A stretch of DNA of 64,000 bases from Bathynomus jamesi (lineage: Eukaryota; Arthropoda; Malacostraca; Isopoda; Cirolanidae): the NCBI GenBank assembly GCA_023014485.1, contig JAJOZX010002586.1, positions 1-64,000 on the forward strand, in the 5' to 3' direction. The position numbers and the translations under genes were made by a program. Under the pieces are notes generated by a model. That model saw only the letters and a program-made list of their open reading frames with translations, was not told the DNA's origin and made no database searches. Of the stretch, positions 1 through 10,187 are shown one piece after another. Numbering within the stretch: the stretch's first letter is position 1; each line of letters opens with the position of its first letter.

Positions 1-437
1 TACCCCTCATATGCCATTGTTTGTACGTTGTGTAAATAACGATCAACCATGCATTGATATACGATTGATGTGGTAAGAGTGCTTCTGATAATAACGTTTT
101 TGTCCCTACGTGAAACTGTCAACTTCGACAGAATGTTTGAAATCGTCGGTTTCCGCAAGCTGAAGCCTATATTAGACGCGAGTGTTACGGATATGCTTTA
201 TTTTGATACGGTTCTTGAATACGCATACACCTGCTCTGCTCGACGAGTTTACCTAGTGTAGGACTGAACAAGGCGAGAATGATCTAGAGCTGCATGCTTA
301 TTTAAATGGTTTAGACTCTTCGAAATATCATAAATTTTGGTACAAAGGACTTGAGTGGTACAGGGCTGAGCTCACCTACACCGTTCACCCTGAAGAACTA
401 TTTCTTTATATAAGAGCAGCTGTCGTTACGACTTAGA
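1..437 (+). pseudogene. Polinton right-end ORF 'X' remnant
   Basis: Aligned by eye, this stretch is the counterpart of the 174-residue ORF at 57960-58484, from about one sixth of the way in to its end. Conserved landmarks are the RMFEIVGFRKLKPILDA segment (130-180) and the TVHPEELFLYI segment near 380-412. The reading frame is broken several times, for example around 245 and 265, so no continuous protein can be made. Function is unknown. The family appears only in the two Polinton copies here, and its place next to the terminal repeat is the same in both. Confidence 0.7.
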
Positions 438-457
438 AGATTATTTCAACTGCCGCT

Positions 458-822
458 ATGAATTGCGAAGATAGTTCAAAATTGAAAAGCTCGGATCGGT
501 GAGAATAAACCCTCGGTTGGAAAGGAGTGTTTATAAACTTGTATTTAATACTGATGTTGTGGCTAACAATGACCTCTTTTTATGTCCTTTTGAATGTATT
601 CTGTCCGTGTTTAAAGATAACTTGCCAACCGAATGTAAAGTGGGCACAAAAATAGTATTGAACGAAATGAAGGCCCTTGACATCGAGTATAGGCATTCCT
701 CTAACTTGAGCGGTGAAATAATGTTACATCGTATTTATTGCATAGTGCAAAGCAACAATGATATAACTGTAGACTCGATCACGTGCGAGTATAGTGTTTT
801 AGTTAAGTGCAGTAGAACCTAA
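458..822 (+). pseudogene. Polinton right-end ORF 'Y' copy
   Basis: This is homologous to the ORF on the minus strand at 44237-44710. Shared landmarks are INPRLE...VYKLVFN near the start and GTKIVLN-MKALDIEYR in the middle. The natural start is probably the ATG at 458, but the first 14 codons are in a different frame from the 107 codons open at 499-822, so one frameshift separates them. The protein is about 120 residues, soluble-looking, with no recognised domain. Here it ends at a clean TAA (820-822), which gives the natural C-terminus; the other copy reads on into microsatellite sequence. Function is unknown. Confidence 0.6.
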
Positions 823-1473
823 AGTGTATGTATTTTGAGGGTTTTGCAGTATATTTATTTTCTATATATTTAATTATTTAATATATGTGTGTGTGTGTGT
901 GTGTAGATTCCTCTTGCACTATTATTTTGATGATTATATTACATCGTTTAAAACTGTGCATTTCTTATATTATTGTTTTTTATTATATTTTTTATTATAC
1001 AGTATATATATTCTTCGTTCAACTTGTGTATTTCTTATACTATTATTATTTTTTATTGCATATATTCCTCGTTTAAACTGTGTATAGAATGAACTAATTT
1101 GATTGTATTTATTTTCTATATATTTCATGAAATTATTTCCAATAATTCGTCTAAATAAACAGAATGATATAATGGTGTTTTATTTAATTATTTTGGTTGT
1201 ACATATAAACGATATCATTTAATTAAATAAATAAATAAACCAAATAGCAGGTTATGCCTTCTAAACCGACTGGCTGCTTAAGACTTCGAAACCAACTGTC
1301 AAGAATATATTCTTTAATTAAATAAATAGTGCAATCTGGCATCTCAAAATAATAATGTGTACCTGAACAAGCCAATTATGCCTTCTAAGCCAACTGGCTG
1401 ATTAGGACCTTCTAAGCCAAGTGCAAAGATCAAGAGCTTTATTATGTCTTGCGGATCCAGGCGAAGGATGGTC

Positions 1474-1524
<51 letters not shown>

Positions 1525-1833
1525 CTTAGGTTAAGGCTTACCTTCTTAGGTTAGGATACCCCTTTGGGGGGTGAGGCCGTCCCACCTTCTCCCCCAAAGC
1601 TCTCCCCCTTCATGCAACTTGGGGGGATGCTTCACCCCTGGTTGCATGGCCCTTCACCCCCTTTGCAACATCATTCATTTGCAACATGTCCCCCTCCCCC
1701 AATTTCAACATCCCCCTTTGTGGCATAACCCCTCCCAATTTGCAACATTACCCATTCGCCCATTTACAACATTGACCAACATTTGCAACATTGCTATTTC
1801 AATTGCACTCTCCCTTTTTGCGCCCACACTACT
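823..1833 (+). repeat. Terminal region/TIR of Polinton copy 1
   Basis: AT-rich sequence with a (GT)n run at 883-904 and a candidate AATAAA polyadenylation signal near 1153 for the upstream ORF. It is followed by copies of an AAGCCAACTGGCTGATTAGGA motif (about 1260-1420), a (TC)n run (1473-1520) and the C-rich/GCAACA-rich terminal part (1550-1833). The same order of motifs occurs in the right TIR of the second Polinton at 58.9-59.6 kb. Confidence 0.75.
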
Positions 1834-2202
1834 CACGCGGGTCACCGGGGAAGGGACGTCACCTCGGGAGAGAAAGCCGAATTCAACAGGTACACATACG
1901 GAAACACAGACTTGCAGTGCATCTTGCTCCAAGAAAGACTGCAGTGCAAACTAACAACACAAGCACGGAAATGATTATGAATTTGACCTCTCATTTGATT
2001 AAGATAACTCAGAGCATTATTGCTTGAAGTGGTGGTCTGCCACGTACAGAAGCCTGGTTAGTACAGTATTTGGGAATGATGCTGCGAGTTGCTAGTACCC
2101 TGAATGGGTGCTTGGGCGCAGGAATGCTTTGTAAAAAACAGTGAAACCTTTCTCATATCTTGTACTTACTCTATAAACATGCGTTATGAACATATATATA
2201 TG
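1834..2202. other. Unassigned spacer
   Basis: About 370 bases between the Polinton terminus and the mariner remnant. Short open frames exist, but none resembles a known protein, and no repeat shared with the rest of the window was seen. Confidence 0.5.
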
Positions 2203-2753
2203 TCAACCGCCACAATTGCCACTACTGGGCAGGAGAGGATCCCATGGTTACCGCTGAAAAACGGCAGAATCGGTTCAGTGTAACGGTGTGGTGTGGTATG
2301 ACCTCAGATCAGGTTGTGGGCCCGTTCCTTCTGCGCAACACCATGAATGCTGAGCGGTACCTTGCTATGTTGCGAAACGAGGTCTGGCCGGTTGTCAGCA
2401 CATGGGAGAACATCGACGATCTGATATTTATGCAAGATGGCGCCACTCCGCACTTCGCTCTTGTTGTCCGTGAGTGGCTGGATGCCCACTTCCCTGGGCG
2501 TTGGATGGATCGTCGTGGTCCACATCAATGGCCAGCCAGGAGCCCCGACTTGACACCGTGCGACTTCTTTCTTTGTGGGTGGGTAAAGGAAGAAGTCTAC
2601 CGCACCAAACCGAGGACATTGGAAGAACTGGAGGACCGAATTCGGGAAGTCATGTCCTCCATCCCGCCGGAGTTCCTGCTAAAGTCAGTGGACGCCATTC
2701 CTGGGCGGCTCCAGAAGCTGGTGGAAAGAGTTGGAGCCCACATTGAATTTTAG
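2203..2753 (+). pseudogene. DD41D-type mariner transposase, 5'-truncated
   Basis: The open frame runs from about 2203 (no true start; first ATG at 2244) to the TAG at 2751. It encodes the C-terminal two thirds of a Tc1/mariner-superfamily transposase. The second catalytic Asp is in FMQDGATPH and the third in WPARSPDLTPCDFF, with 41 residues between them, which is the DD41D (rosa/VISITOR-like) spacing. The helix-turn-helix N-terminus and first catalytic region are missing upstream, where sequence similarity simply stops. The frame is otherwise undamaged. About 100 bases downstream, AGCTACTTTTCGCCCACCTG next to (TA)n looks like the 3' terminal repeat. Confidence 0.8.
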
Positions 2754-2861
2754 AGAAAACCTACCATGTATGCCTACCGTTTCATATTATTTCTTCTGAA
2801 ATAAATGGATAATATACGTATTTTTTTACCAATCCAAAATAGGGAGCTACTTTTCGCCCAC

Positions 2862-2936
<75 letters not shown>
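2862..2936. repeat. (TA)n microsatellite
   Basis: About 75 bases of nearly pure TA, lying between the 3' end of the mariner remnant and the foldback element. Many elements in this window sit at such tracts. Confidence 0.95.
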
Positions 2937-2940
<4 letters not shown>

Positions 2941-3346
2941 CACAGACCGTGCATGGAACAAGGAACTCTTCTGGGAAATTACATCCACTATAGTTCGAAT
3001 AAGTAATGATAAATAAATACTATAGGTTTTTCTTTTTCATGATGGAAAGCCCAAAATATAGCTTCCCTCACCAGCTATCTGCAAAGCAGATAGGATCCTT
3101 CTTTGGGACAGGCTCTAGGATAGCTTACACCTAGCCTACTACATTCAGAACCTCAATATACGTAAGAAACTCGTTGCATTCACGTCGGATTGAATACATC
3201 AAAGAACCTAACCCAGTGCCCACGTTGGGCTTCCCATCATGAAAAAAAAAAAACTATAGTATTTGTCATTTATCATTACTTATTCGAACTATAGTGAATG
3301 TAATTTCCCAGAAGAGATCCTTGTTCCATGCACGGTCTGTGTTTAA
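2937..3346. repeat. Foldback MITE with about 105-bp inverted arms
   Basis: The left arm (2937-3050, AAACACAGACCGTGCATGG onward) is the reverse complement of the right arm (3237-3346, ending CCATGCACGGTCTGTGTTTA). A unique centre of about 190 bases lies between. A related copy occurs at 33160-33535, with the centre inverted relative to the arm. There is no coding capacity. The superfamily is not clear because the flanks are TA repeats. Confidence 0.75.
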
Positions 3347-3502
3347 CATATAAGTTTCTCAGGGGACCATTGTGAGTTTGTGTATATATATATATATATA
3401 TATATATTAGTGGTGTACCAGTTAATCGGCATCGACATCGACAAAATTTAGCCGATTTTCTCACCGATTCTTTGAAATTTTAAAATTTTTATTATAAAAC
3501 AA

Positions 3503-3705
3503 GGATCACCTGAAGATCAGGGCCCCCAGCCTTCGTTTGTTAGCCTTATAAGGCTAACTAACGAAAATATCACGACGTAACCTAACCAATCGTCAAGGGC
3601 ATACAGTTGACCTAACGATTGGTTAGGTTGAGTCGTGATATTTTCGTTAGTTAGACTTATAAGGCTAACTAAAGAAGGCTGGGGGCCCTGATCTTCAGGT
3701 GATCC
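3503..3705. mobile_element. 203-bp MITE, GGATCACCTGAAGATC termini
   Basis: Inverted termini GGATCACCTGAAGATCAGGG / CCCTGATCTTCAGGTGATCC. The interior is itself palindromic and holds the window-wide core motif (AACGAAAATATCACGAC...TAACCTAACCAATCG). The candidate 8-bp duplication, TAAAACAA versus TAAAATTA, is imperfect. Two other copies have exactly the same length. Confidence 0.8.
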
Positions 3706-3744
3706 TAAAATTATTTATTCATTTTACTGAGTAATAAAACTTTA

Positions 3745-3947
3745 GGATCACCTGAAGATCAGGACCCCCAGCCTCAATTACCAAATGATATCTTCGTTAA
3801 AACTAACGAAAATATCACGACTTAACCTAACCAATCGTCAAGGGCGTACAGTTGACCTAACCGGGCATTCAATTTAATTTATTATTATATATGGTACTCT
3901 AAAGCAAAAAACAAGAATACATGAGGGCCCTGATCTTCAGGTAATCT
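3745..3947. mobile_element. 203-bp MITE, second copy
   Basis: Same termini and length as the previous entry and nearly the same interior as 60804-61006. The flanks AAACTTTA / AAACTTTT form an 8-bp target duplication with one mismatch. Confidence 0.85.
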
Positions 3948-4197
3948 AAACTTTTTAACATCATTTTAGCTACGGTATATGAGTAACTAATTCTGGTATT
4001 GTATATTCTCGAGTGAGCTAAGGAAAAGCATTTAAACAAATTTGAAATGTAAAAATATGAAAATGTAAAGTTTTCACATTAGATTAGTAAAATTTATGAA
4101 GGGAAATTATTTTTATATAAACAAAGAATCGGCATCGGTATCGGCAGTTTTCATGGAATCTGCATCAGCTAAATTTTGGAATCGGTACATCACTAAT

Positions 4198-4232
<35 letters not shown>

Positions 4233-4233
<1 letters not shown>

Positions 4234-4717
4234 ACTGCAATGACCACGCAGTATATTAATGTATAGAAACGACGTAAGTATAGAGGAGTGTTCTGCACAC
4301 GAGGAAGAGAAATAACGAACAAATGAAAAATGAGGTAACCGCCCTGGAATCGAACCCAGGATCTTCCAATTGCCGGTCAGATATGCTATCCACTACACCA
4401 CGGGCCTCGACTAGTCAGAAGTCGTAATTCTCCTACATAGGGCAGAAACCAATGCCTTGAGAGGGCACCCTCGCAAATCGTGAATATGTACATTTAACTG
4501 CAATGACCACGCAGTATATTAATGTATAGAAACGACGTAAGTATAGAGGAGTGTTCTGCACACGAGGAAGAGAAATAACGAACAAATGAAAAATGAGGTA
4601 ACCGCCCGGGAATCGAACCCAGGATCTTCCAATTGCCGGTCAGATATGCTATCCACTACACCACGGGCCTCGACCAGTCAGAAGTCGTAATTCTCCTACA
4701 TAGGGCAGAAACCAATA
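4233..4717 (-). repeat. Tandem pair of tRNA-like SINE units (period about 264 bp)
   Basis: Two near-identical units start at 4235 and 4499. On the minus strand each carries a Pol III A box (TGGTGTAGTGG, about 4389-4400 and 4651-4663) and B box (GGTTCGATTCC, about 4346-4358 and 4609-4621) spaced as in a tRNA, with Arg-tRNA-like similarity around the anticodon arm. The acceptor stem ends do not pair, so this is a tRNA-derived SINE or decayed tRNA gene and not a working tRNA. The flanking sequence is duplicated with it, so the pair arose by tandem duplication. Confidence 0.65.
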
Positions 4718-4764
4718 TATTTATATTGATATAATAATAAATATATTGTGTGTATATATATATA

Positions 4765-5340
4765 TCATAGGAGAAATTCATGTTTTTCTATTTCTACAAA
4801 CCATAATTCATATTTTTCTCTTTCTATAGGCCATAATGCCTGTGAGCAAGGAAGAACGAATCCAGATAATTCTACTCATAGGAAATCGGAGTTAAAGGCC
4901 GCTGCTGAATTTAACAGACTGCATCCAGACCGCGAGCCAATAACACAGAGTTGTGTTAGTAGACTTGTTGCAAAGTTTAAGGAAACAGGATCCATAGAAG
5001 ATAAATCACGCAGTGGACCTTTAAGGAGGTCCACTGACAATGATACAGCGACTGCTATCCTGGCTCATTTTAACAGAAGTCCCAATAAGTCTCTTCGGCG
5101 ATTGTCCGCCGAGGGAGGAGTGTCGAAAAGTAGCATCCATCGCATTCTTCAGGCTCACAAATGGCATCCATATAAACTTCGGATCCTACAGAAATTAAGC
5201 GAAGATGATCCCGACCGGCGGATGGAATTTTGTGAATGGGCTACGGAACAATGCATATTGAGCACGTTCTGTAAATAAAAGCTTTTTTTTGCCTTTTTTT
5301 TAATTATTTTTCCTATGATGCCGGACTTATGGGACACCCT
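4765..5340 (+). mobile_element. Internally deleted DD41D mariner
   Basis: The 3' terminus CCGGACTTATGGGACACCCTGTA (5321-5343) is a typical terminal repeat of this group. At the 5' end only its inner part (ATCATAGGAGAAAT at 4764) remains, bordering (TA)n. The interior keeps the N-terminal half of the transposase and jumps directly to the 3' non-coding part, so the catalytic core is deleted. Confidence 0.7.
4836..5278 (+). pseudogene. Mariner transposase N-terminal half
   Basis: The likely start is the ATG at 4836 (MPVSKEERI...). After about 17 codons that frame stops and homology continues in the neighbouring frame with LKAAAEFNRLHP, so there is an early frameshift near 4890. The rest is the paired helix-turn-helix DNA-binding region: SCVSRLVAKFKETGS, then SLRRLSAEGGVSKSSIHRIL, then the linker EDDPDRRMEFCEW. 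The frame ends abruptly at 5275 before any catalytic Asp. It is the same transposase family as the ORF at 40950. Confidence 0.8.
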
Positions 5341-5394
5341 GTATATATATAATATATAATATATATATATATACAGTATATTTATTATTTATAA

Positions 5395-6202
5395 CAATGA
5401 CATCGACATAGGAATTAACAGTATAATTTCAAAATTTGTGAATCATACCAAACTAGGGAGACAAACAAAATCAGCGGCAGTATGTTCGCAGATTTAAGAA
5501 GATAACAATAAATAACTCCAGTGCGCAGAAATTTGGCAAATGAACTTTAAATATGTATAAACGTAAAACGTTGCATTTCGGTATATACATTGTTAAAGAA
5601 AAGTATATTATGCGTAACAATACACAATGGAGTGCTTCGGAAAAGAAAGATTTAAGTGTTATTGTTGCCGACACTCTTAAACCGAGTAAGCAATGTATCG
5701 AAGCGGTCAGAAAAGCAAATAAAATCTTAAGATTTATTGGTAGATCATTTGAATTTAAGTCGGAGAAAACAATGCTAACACTATATAATTCCTTCGTATG
5801 CCCCCACCTGGAATACTGTGTTCAGTTCTGCTCCCCATATTTACAACAGGATATAGACAGAATGGAGTGCAGCGACGGGCTACTGAGATGGTTCCTAGAC
5901 TTAGAAACAAAACATACGCTGCCCGTTTAGAAACGTTAAATTTATTTTCATTTGTAAAAAGATGTATTCGAAGAGATTTAATCCAGGTGTTTAAAATGAT
6001 TAAGGATTTTCATAACGTCGACGCCGAAAAATATTTCACTTTCAGAAATGCAGATAGAACTCGCGGTAATGGTCTGCAATAAGTGGGTAAGCTTTTTAAT
6101 TGTAGTGAAACTAAACACTTTTTCTTCAGTTGTATAGTTAATTTGTGGAATGATTGCCAGCCAGCCGAGTTCAAAGTAATTCGACTGAATCCTTTGAAAA
6201 GA
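5395..6202 (+). pseudogene. CR1-like LINE reverse transcriptase C-terminus (LINE A)
   Basis: Frame-broken remains of the 3' third of a CR1-group non-LTR retrotransposon ORF2. It starts just before the FADDTK-type region (DIDIGINSIISKFVNHTK at about 5400). It then follows the same order as the intact-frame copy at 61304-62299: YNSFVCPHLEYCVQF (about 5785-5825), then LETLNLFSFVKR and RDLIQVFKMIKDFHNVDAEKYF (5925-6050). At least four frame changes are needed to follow it. A hAT is inserted at 6211, and the last codons of the LINE reappear at 8546-8592. Confidence 0.75.
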
Positions 6203-6210
6203 GACTAGAT

Positions 6211-8537
6211 CAACGGTGGCCAAACCCTGGCTCGCGAGCGGCATGCGGCTCTCGAGGTTGTTAACTGCGGCTAACGAGACAATTTTGGTTTTTAGTGTAT
6301 TTATTATAAAAGACAAAATTCATAATACAAATATAATTTCTTTTCACATAAAAAAAATATGAAAAAAAACAAGGAAAAATTGAATTGACAATAAAATGCG
6401 TCATGCGTAAGACAATTTCTTTTGCGGGCCGCGTGTAGTAACGAGTGAGTGTGTTTTAAAATTGGCTTCTTAGATCAAATAGTGGCTATTTTTCTCAGCT
6501 ATACAAGTGAAAGTTATACAACCCCTTAGTTCATTAAAATGACTGAGCAGACAAAGTGTAAGAAACAGAAATATGAAGAAGAAAATAGAGTTTTTAAACA
6601 GGAGTGGGAGGAGAGCTTTGCCTTTACTGTTAAGGGTGGGAAACCTTTGTGTCTTATCTGCCACGTGGCATTCAATCACTTTAAAGCTAGTAACTTAAAG
6701 CGTCATCATGAAACTAACCATAAAAATTTTATTACGAATTTCCTCCCAAATCAGAATTGCTGAAGACTAAGTTAACAATGTTGAAATCTAGCCTAGTTTC
6801 CCAACAAACTGTACTTTCATCATTCATTGTGTAAGACAGCTGACTTAACTACTGAAGCTAGTTTTGTTATGGCATGTAATATTGCTCGTGCTCAACTTCC
6901 CTACAGTAGTGGAGAATTTGTGAAGAAGAATATTGCCGATGTTACTGCAATTCTCGATCCAGATAGCACAAAGCTTCGAGAACAAATAGCAAGTATTTCT
7001 ATTTCCCGCCACACTGCAGAGAGACGTATTTCCCAGATCAGTGCTGAAATTACATGCTCGTTGCAGAGTGATTTTTAGAATCCTGTTGTATTCAGTTTGG
7101 CCTTCGATGAATCTACAGATATTAAAGATAACCCTCAACTGACGATATTTGTTCCTCATGTTACTGGCGATGGAAATGTGAAAGAAGAACTCTTGGACTT
7201 AATGACCCTAAGAGAAACCACCAGAGAGGTTGACATAAAGAACGCACTTGACGAGGCATTATCAAATGCTCAAGTACCATTGAATAAACTTGTCAGTGTT
7301 GCAACAGGGGAGCACCAGCTATGGTAGGACAAAATGTAGGCCTAGTTGGGCTCTTGACACGCGATCCCAAGTATCCTGTGTGTCTCTTTATTCACTGTAT
7401 CATTCACCGTGGTCATTTGGTAAGCAAGTACTTTAGGTATGACAGTATTATGAAATGTGTTCTAGAAATTGTGAATTTCATTCGTTGAAATGCAAAAACG
7501 CACCGAGCGTTTAAAAATTTTATCGAGGAGCTGGATCTTCAAGATAAGCCAGACGACCTTTCATTCTACTGTATTGTAAGGTGGTTATCAACTAGTAATC
7601 TCCTGAATAGGTTTGTTGCACTGTTGGAGCCTATCATTGATTTCTTCAAAGAAAAGGGAAAGTCATACCACAACTAGAAGATCACGAATGGGTGCAGGAT
7701 CTGATGTTTTTTACTGCTGTAATACAACACCTTCAAAATCTAAATTTGGCACTTCAGGGAAAGGATAAGGTCATTTCTGACCTTACACCGACAGTTTTCA
7801 GTTTCCAGAATAAAATAAAGCTCTTCCAAAAAGATCTAGTAACAAAAAAATTTGACCACTTTCCCCACCTGAAAAACCGAGCAAACACTTTTCTTGATAT
7901 TGAAATAAAAGATAGTAAATTGGAGGAATACAAAGGTAAGTTTGATGAACTAAAGAAGCTAAAACCATGCTTCGAATTTCTTGTAAATCCTCTCCTGATT
8001 GATGTCGTCAACGATGGCTATCCTGTTATCACACCTTTTGTTACGGAAGCTGCTTCAATAGAAACAGAACTTTTGGAGCTACAGGAGGACGTGGGTTTAA
8101 AGTTGATACATAAAAGCTTATCTGCAGTTGGGTTTTGGAAGCAAGTACCAGGGACAAAGTATCCTCACCTCAGGAAAACCAGTTTCCGACTTATCTCAGT
8201 TTTTGGGACAACTTATTGCTGTGAAGCACTCTTCTCGGTAATGAAGTTTGTAAAGTCAAAACATCGTGCTGCCCTCACTAACGAACACCTGACAGCTTTT
8301 TCATACCGCCTTAACATCACATCAGCCAGACTTTAAAGCATTAACAGCCAAAATGAAGACTCAAACTAAGCCTTCTAGAAGCAGTAATTAAACAATTTAA
8401 TAATGTGAGTATAACTATATGTATATGTGTATGTTTTTAATAATTAAATTCTTTTTAAAATATGATATTTTGCGGCTCTCGTACATCTGAAAAACGTCGT
8501 ATGTGGCTCTTGGGTCCAGGAAACTTGGCCACCCCTG
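6211..8537 (+). mobile_element. Complete hAT DNA transposon with 8-bp target duplication
   Basis: Perfect target duplication GACTAGAT at 6203-6210 and 8538-8545. The imperfect terminal repeats are CAACGGTGGCCAAACCCTGG at the left and, in reverse complement, CAGGGGTGGCCAAGTTTCC at the right, which is the hAT signature. The element is 2327 bp and carries one decayed transposase. It sits inside LINE A. Confidence 0.92.
6539..8336 (+). pseudogene. hAT transposase (ZBED5/FAM200-like), frame-broken
   Basis: The N-terminal BED-type zinc finger is intact: CLICHVAFNHFKASNLKRHHETNH with Cys-Cys-His-His ligands (about 6649-6720). The RNase H-like core begins with LAFDESTDIKDNPQL (about 7097-7140), which holds the first catalytic Asp. 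The C-terminal dimerisation region is FGTTYCCEALFSVMKFVKSKHRAALTNEHL (about 8200-8290). Stops or frame changes at about 6763, 7078, 7327 and 7675 break the protein into four or five pieces; the longest intact piece is 7692-8336. Such transposases cut at the TIRs and make 8-bp staggered cuts, as seen at both ends of the element. Confidence 0.8.
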
Positions 8538-8591
8538 GACTAGATGCTTCTCTTGCCTTACACTCTCAGTTGGAAATATTTGTTAGCGCGT

Positions 8592-9194
8592 ATAGGGGAA
8601 AGTGGGGCAACTCGGGAGCCCGGGACAACTCGGAACACCCCATCTACAGCCCAAACTAGTGCTGCCATCTAGCTTTAATCTATCTCCGTCGGTGCCGACA
8701 CTGATCAGTGGCCTTCAGACAGTGGTACGGGGCGGGTTGCACCTCGCAGCTCCGCAAAAATTAGAAAGTCTCATTTTTTCACAATTCGATCTATCATCAG
8801 CAAATTTTTCCTTGATTCATAATTCCAAAGCTGTAAGAATTTATTTTGTTGCTTTTTGTGTATAGGCTACTTATGGATCAGTGTTTGATTTTCACGTATC
8901 GTCGTGTCTGAAATTTCATCAGTGACCGCGTGGTACTAAAATTTGGGAAATGGGGCAAAAAGGAACCCCGGGTTCCGAGTTGCCTCACGATTTTTTTAAC
9001 CAGTAATTTGCAACGGCTTTCTCAAATTCCAGTTACACCTAATGCAAAGCTAGAACGTTACAAAAAGTGATACAGAATGGAAGACAAAAGGTGAAGATAA
9101 ATGTTTTTGTGTTTAATGGGTCCAAATATTGGTCCTATATGCCCACAAAATTGTGATTTCCTTACGGGTCCCGAGTTGCCCCACCTTCCCCTAA
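8592..9194. mobile_element. Non-autonomous element with GGGGAAAGTGGGGCAACTCGGG termini
   Basis: The left end reads TAGGGGAAAGTGGGGCAACT. The right end is its near reverse complement, AGTTGCCCCACCTTCCCCTA (about 9175-9194). Internal copies of the CAACTCGGGA/GGGACAACTCGGAA motif occur near both ends (8612-8640, 8960-8985). It is about 600 bp with no coding capacity. No convincing target duplication was found, so the superfamily is open. Confidence 0.65.
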
Positions 9195-9239
9195 GTATTG
9201 TAGAATTTTCACTTGGATTCCCTCCCTGTTGGTCTCTCT

Positions 9240-9660
9240 TCACATGAAGATCAAGCTGGTGGCTCCGCCTCTAAGCCTGGCTTGGTGGAGGGGCGAGTTG
9301 CTCTCTTACGCTCTCCACCGCACATAGCCAGGTACACCCGGCTTATCTGGTACCATCCTGAGCCAGGCATCTAGTCTTTTTTGGAAGACTTCAACTTTGT
9401 AACGATTCTGAAGTCCTTTGGAAACTGGTTAAAAAGTCTTGGCCCCCTGGCAACCAAGCTATTTTCCTTCAGTGTTGAAGAGGTACTTTGTCGAGCCTTT
9501 AATTTGGAAACACTATACATTCTGCCTTTCCTATTTTCCAGCGTTGTTCGGGTGGTAATTGGGTTTAGTTTGAGGTTTGGTACCAGTTTTTCGATCATTT
9601 TCCATATGTAGATTATGGTGTGCCTCTCTCTTCTTTCCAGGGAGTACAGATTTAGTTTAT
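9240..9660 (-). pseudogene. CR1-like LINE 3' end (LINE B, part 1)
   Basis: On the minus strand the frame 9598-9371 gives the final part of ORF2: MIEKLVPNLKLNPITTRT, then ARGPRLFNQFPKDFR, the conserved C-terminal signature of CR1-group ORF2. It continues the LINE that lies beyond the gypsy element at 19192-23240; the gypsy entered this LINE, duplicating GTAGT. The sequence downstream (9240-9370) is 3' UTR-like. Confidence 0.7.
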
Positions 9661-9665
9661 GTAGT

Positions 9666-10128
9666 TGAAATGAGAATTACCCAAATGAAACTCAATTCAA
9701 CTTAGGCTTTAATCTACTAAAACTTCTACTGACATCTACTGAATAACTGCAAAATAACAAACATAAAAATTACTTAGTACCATTATACTAAACAGAGTCA
9801 ACTATATGAATTGCTTTAAGATTACGTTTAACGATAGTTAACTTAGAAAGTTAACTTAGTAATTTAAGGCAAAGATAAGTTACTAATTTATATACACCTC
9901 TTTAAATTACAATACGTACCGAGAAGACAACTATTATTAAAGGTTGCTTTTATCCAAGACCATTATTCATGATTGACTCTGATATATTATTTATGTTTTC
10001 TTTATTATCTTTTATCAATCTTTACATTATATAGTATTTTATGGAATACCTATACCTAGAGAAAATGTAATACTATAGTAACATATAAGGTACACAAAAT
10101 AATAATGCTATATACAAAAATTATAACA
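9666..10128 (-). repeat. 3' LTR of the gypsy element
   Basis: 463 bp, starting TGAAATGAGA and ending TTATAACA on the plus strand. It differs from the other LTR at six positions by my reading (about 1.3%). On the element strand, TATA-poor sequence leads to a TCAGTAG initiator-like motif about 55-70 bases from the U5 end. Confidence 0.95.
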
Positions 10129-10140
10129 TTCTTCCTCCCT
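10129..10140 (-). other. Polypurine tract
   Basis: On the element strand AGGGAGGAAGAA directly precedes the 3' LTR, the expected place and composition for the plus-strand primer of reverse transcription. Confidence 0.85.
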
Positions 10141-10187
10141 AAAAAAAAAGAAACAATTTAAATTTTAAAATTACATAATTAAGAAAT

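Larger units (their letters stand above)
1..1833 (+). mobile_element. Right end of a first Polinton/Maverick copy (continues off the window)
   Basis: Positions 1-822 match the right-end genes of the large Polinton at 58050-58570 and its left-end gene at 44370-44710. Positions 1240-1833 match its terminal inverted repeat, including the Cys/Pro-coding CCCCC-rich and GCAACATT-rich stretches. The outer terminus reads CACACTACT at 1825-1833, against CTATACTACT at 59587-59596 in the other copy. The copy is visibly diverged, with substitutions as well as indels, so it is a separate older or different-subfamily insertion and not an assembly duplicate. Everything inward of the right-end genes lies outside the window. 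Confidence 0.85.
3408..4195. mobile_element. hAT-like non-autonomous element, with two later MITEs inside
   Basis: The termini TAGTGGTGTACC (3408) and GGTACATCACTA (ending 4195) are imperfect inverted repeats of hAT type, rich in ATCGGCATCGGC subterminal motifs. The flanks are both (TA)n, so an 8-bp duplication cannot be told from the microsatellite. A sister copy starts at 32371 and matches it through the interior. Two 203-bp MITEs interrupt it at 3503-3705 and 3745-3947. Confidence 0.7.

Noticed and set aside
1571..1954. 127-codon open frame on the plus strand
   Set aside because: It lies in the C-rich Polinton terminal repeat and crosses the element boundary into unrelated flank.
4338..4410. 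Functional tRNA gene
   Set aside because: A and B boxes are good, but the acceptor ends do not pair and the unit is part of a longer repeat.
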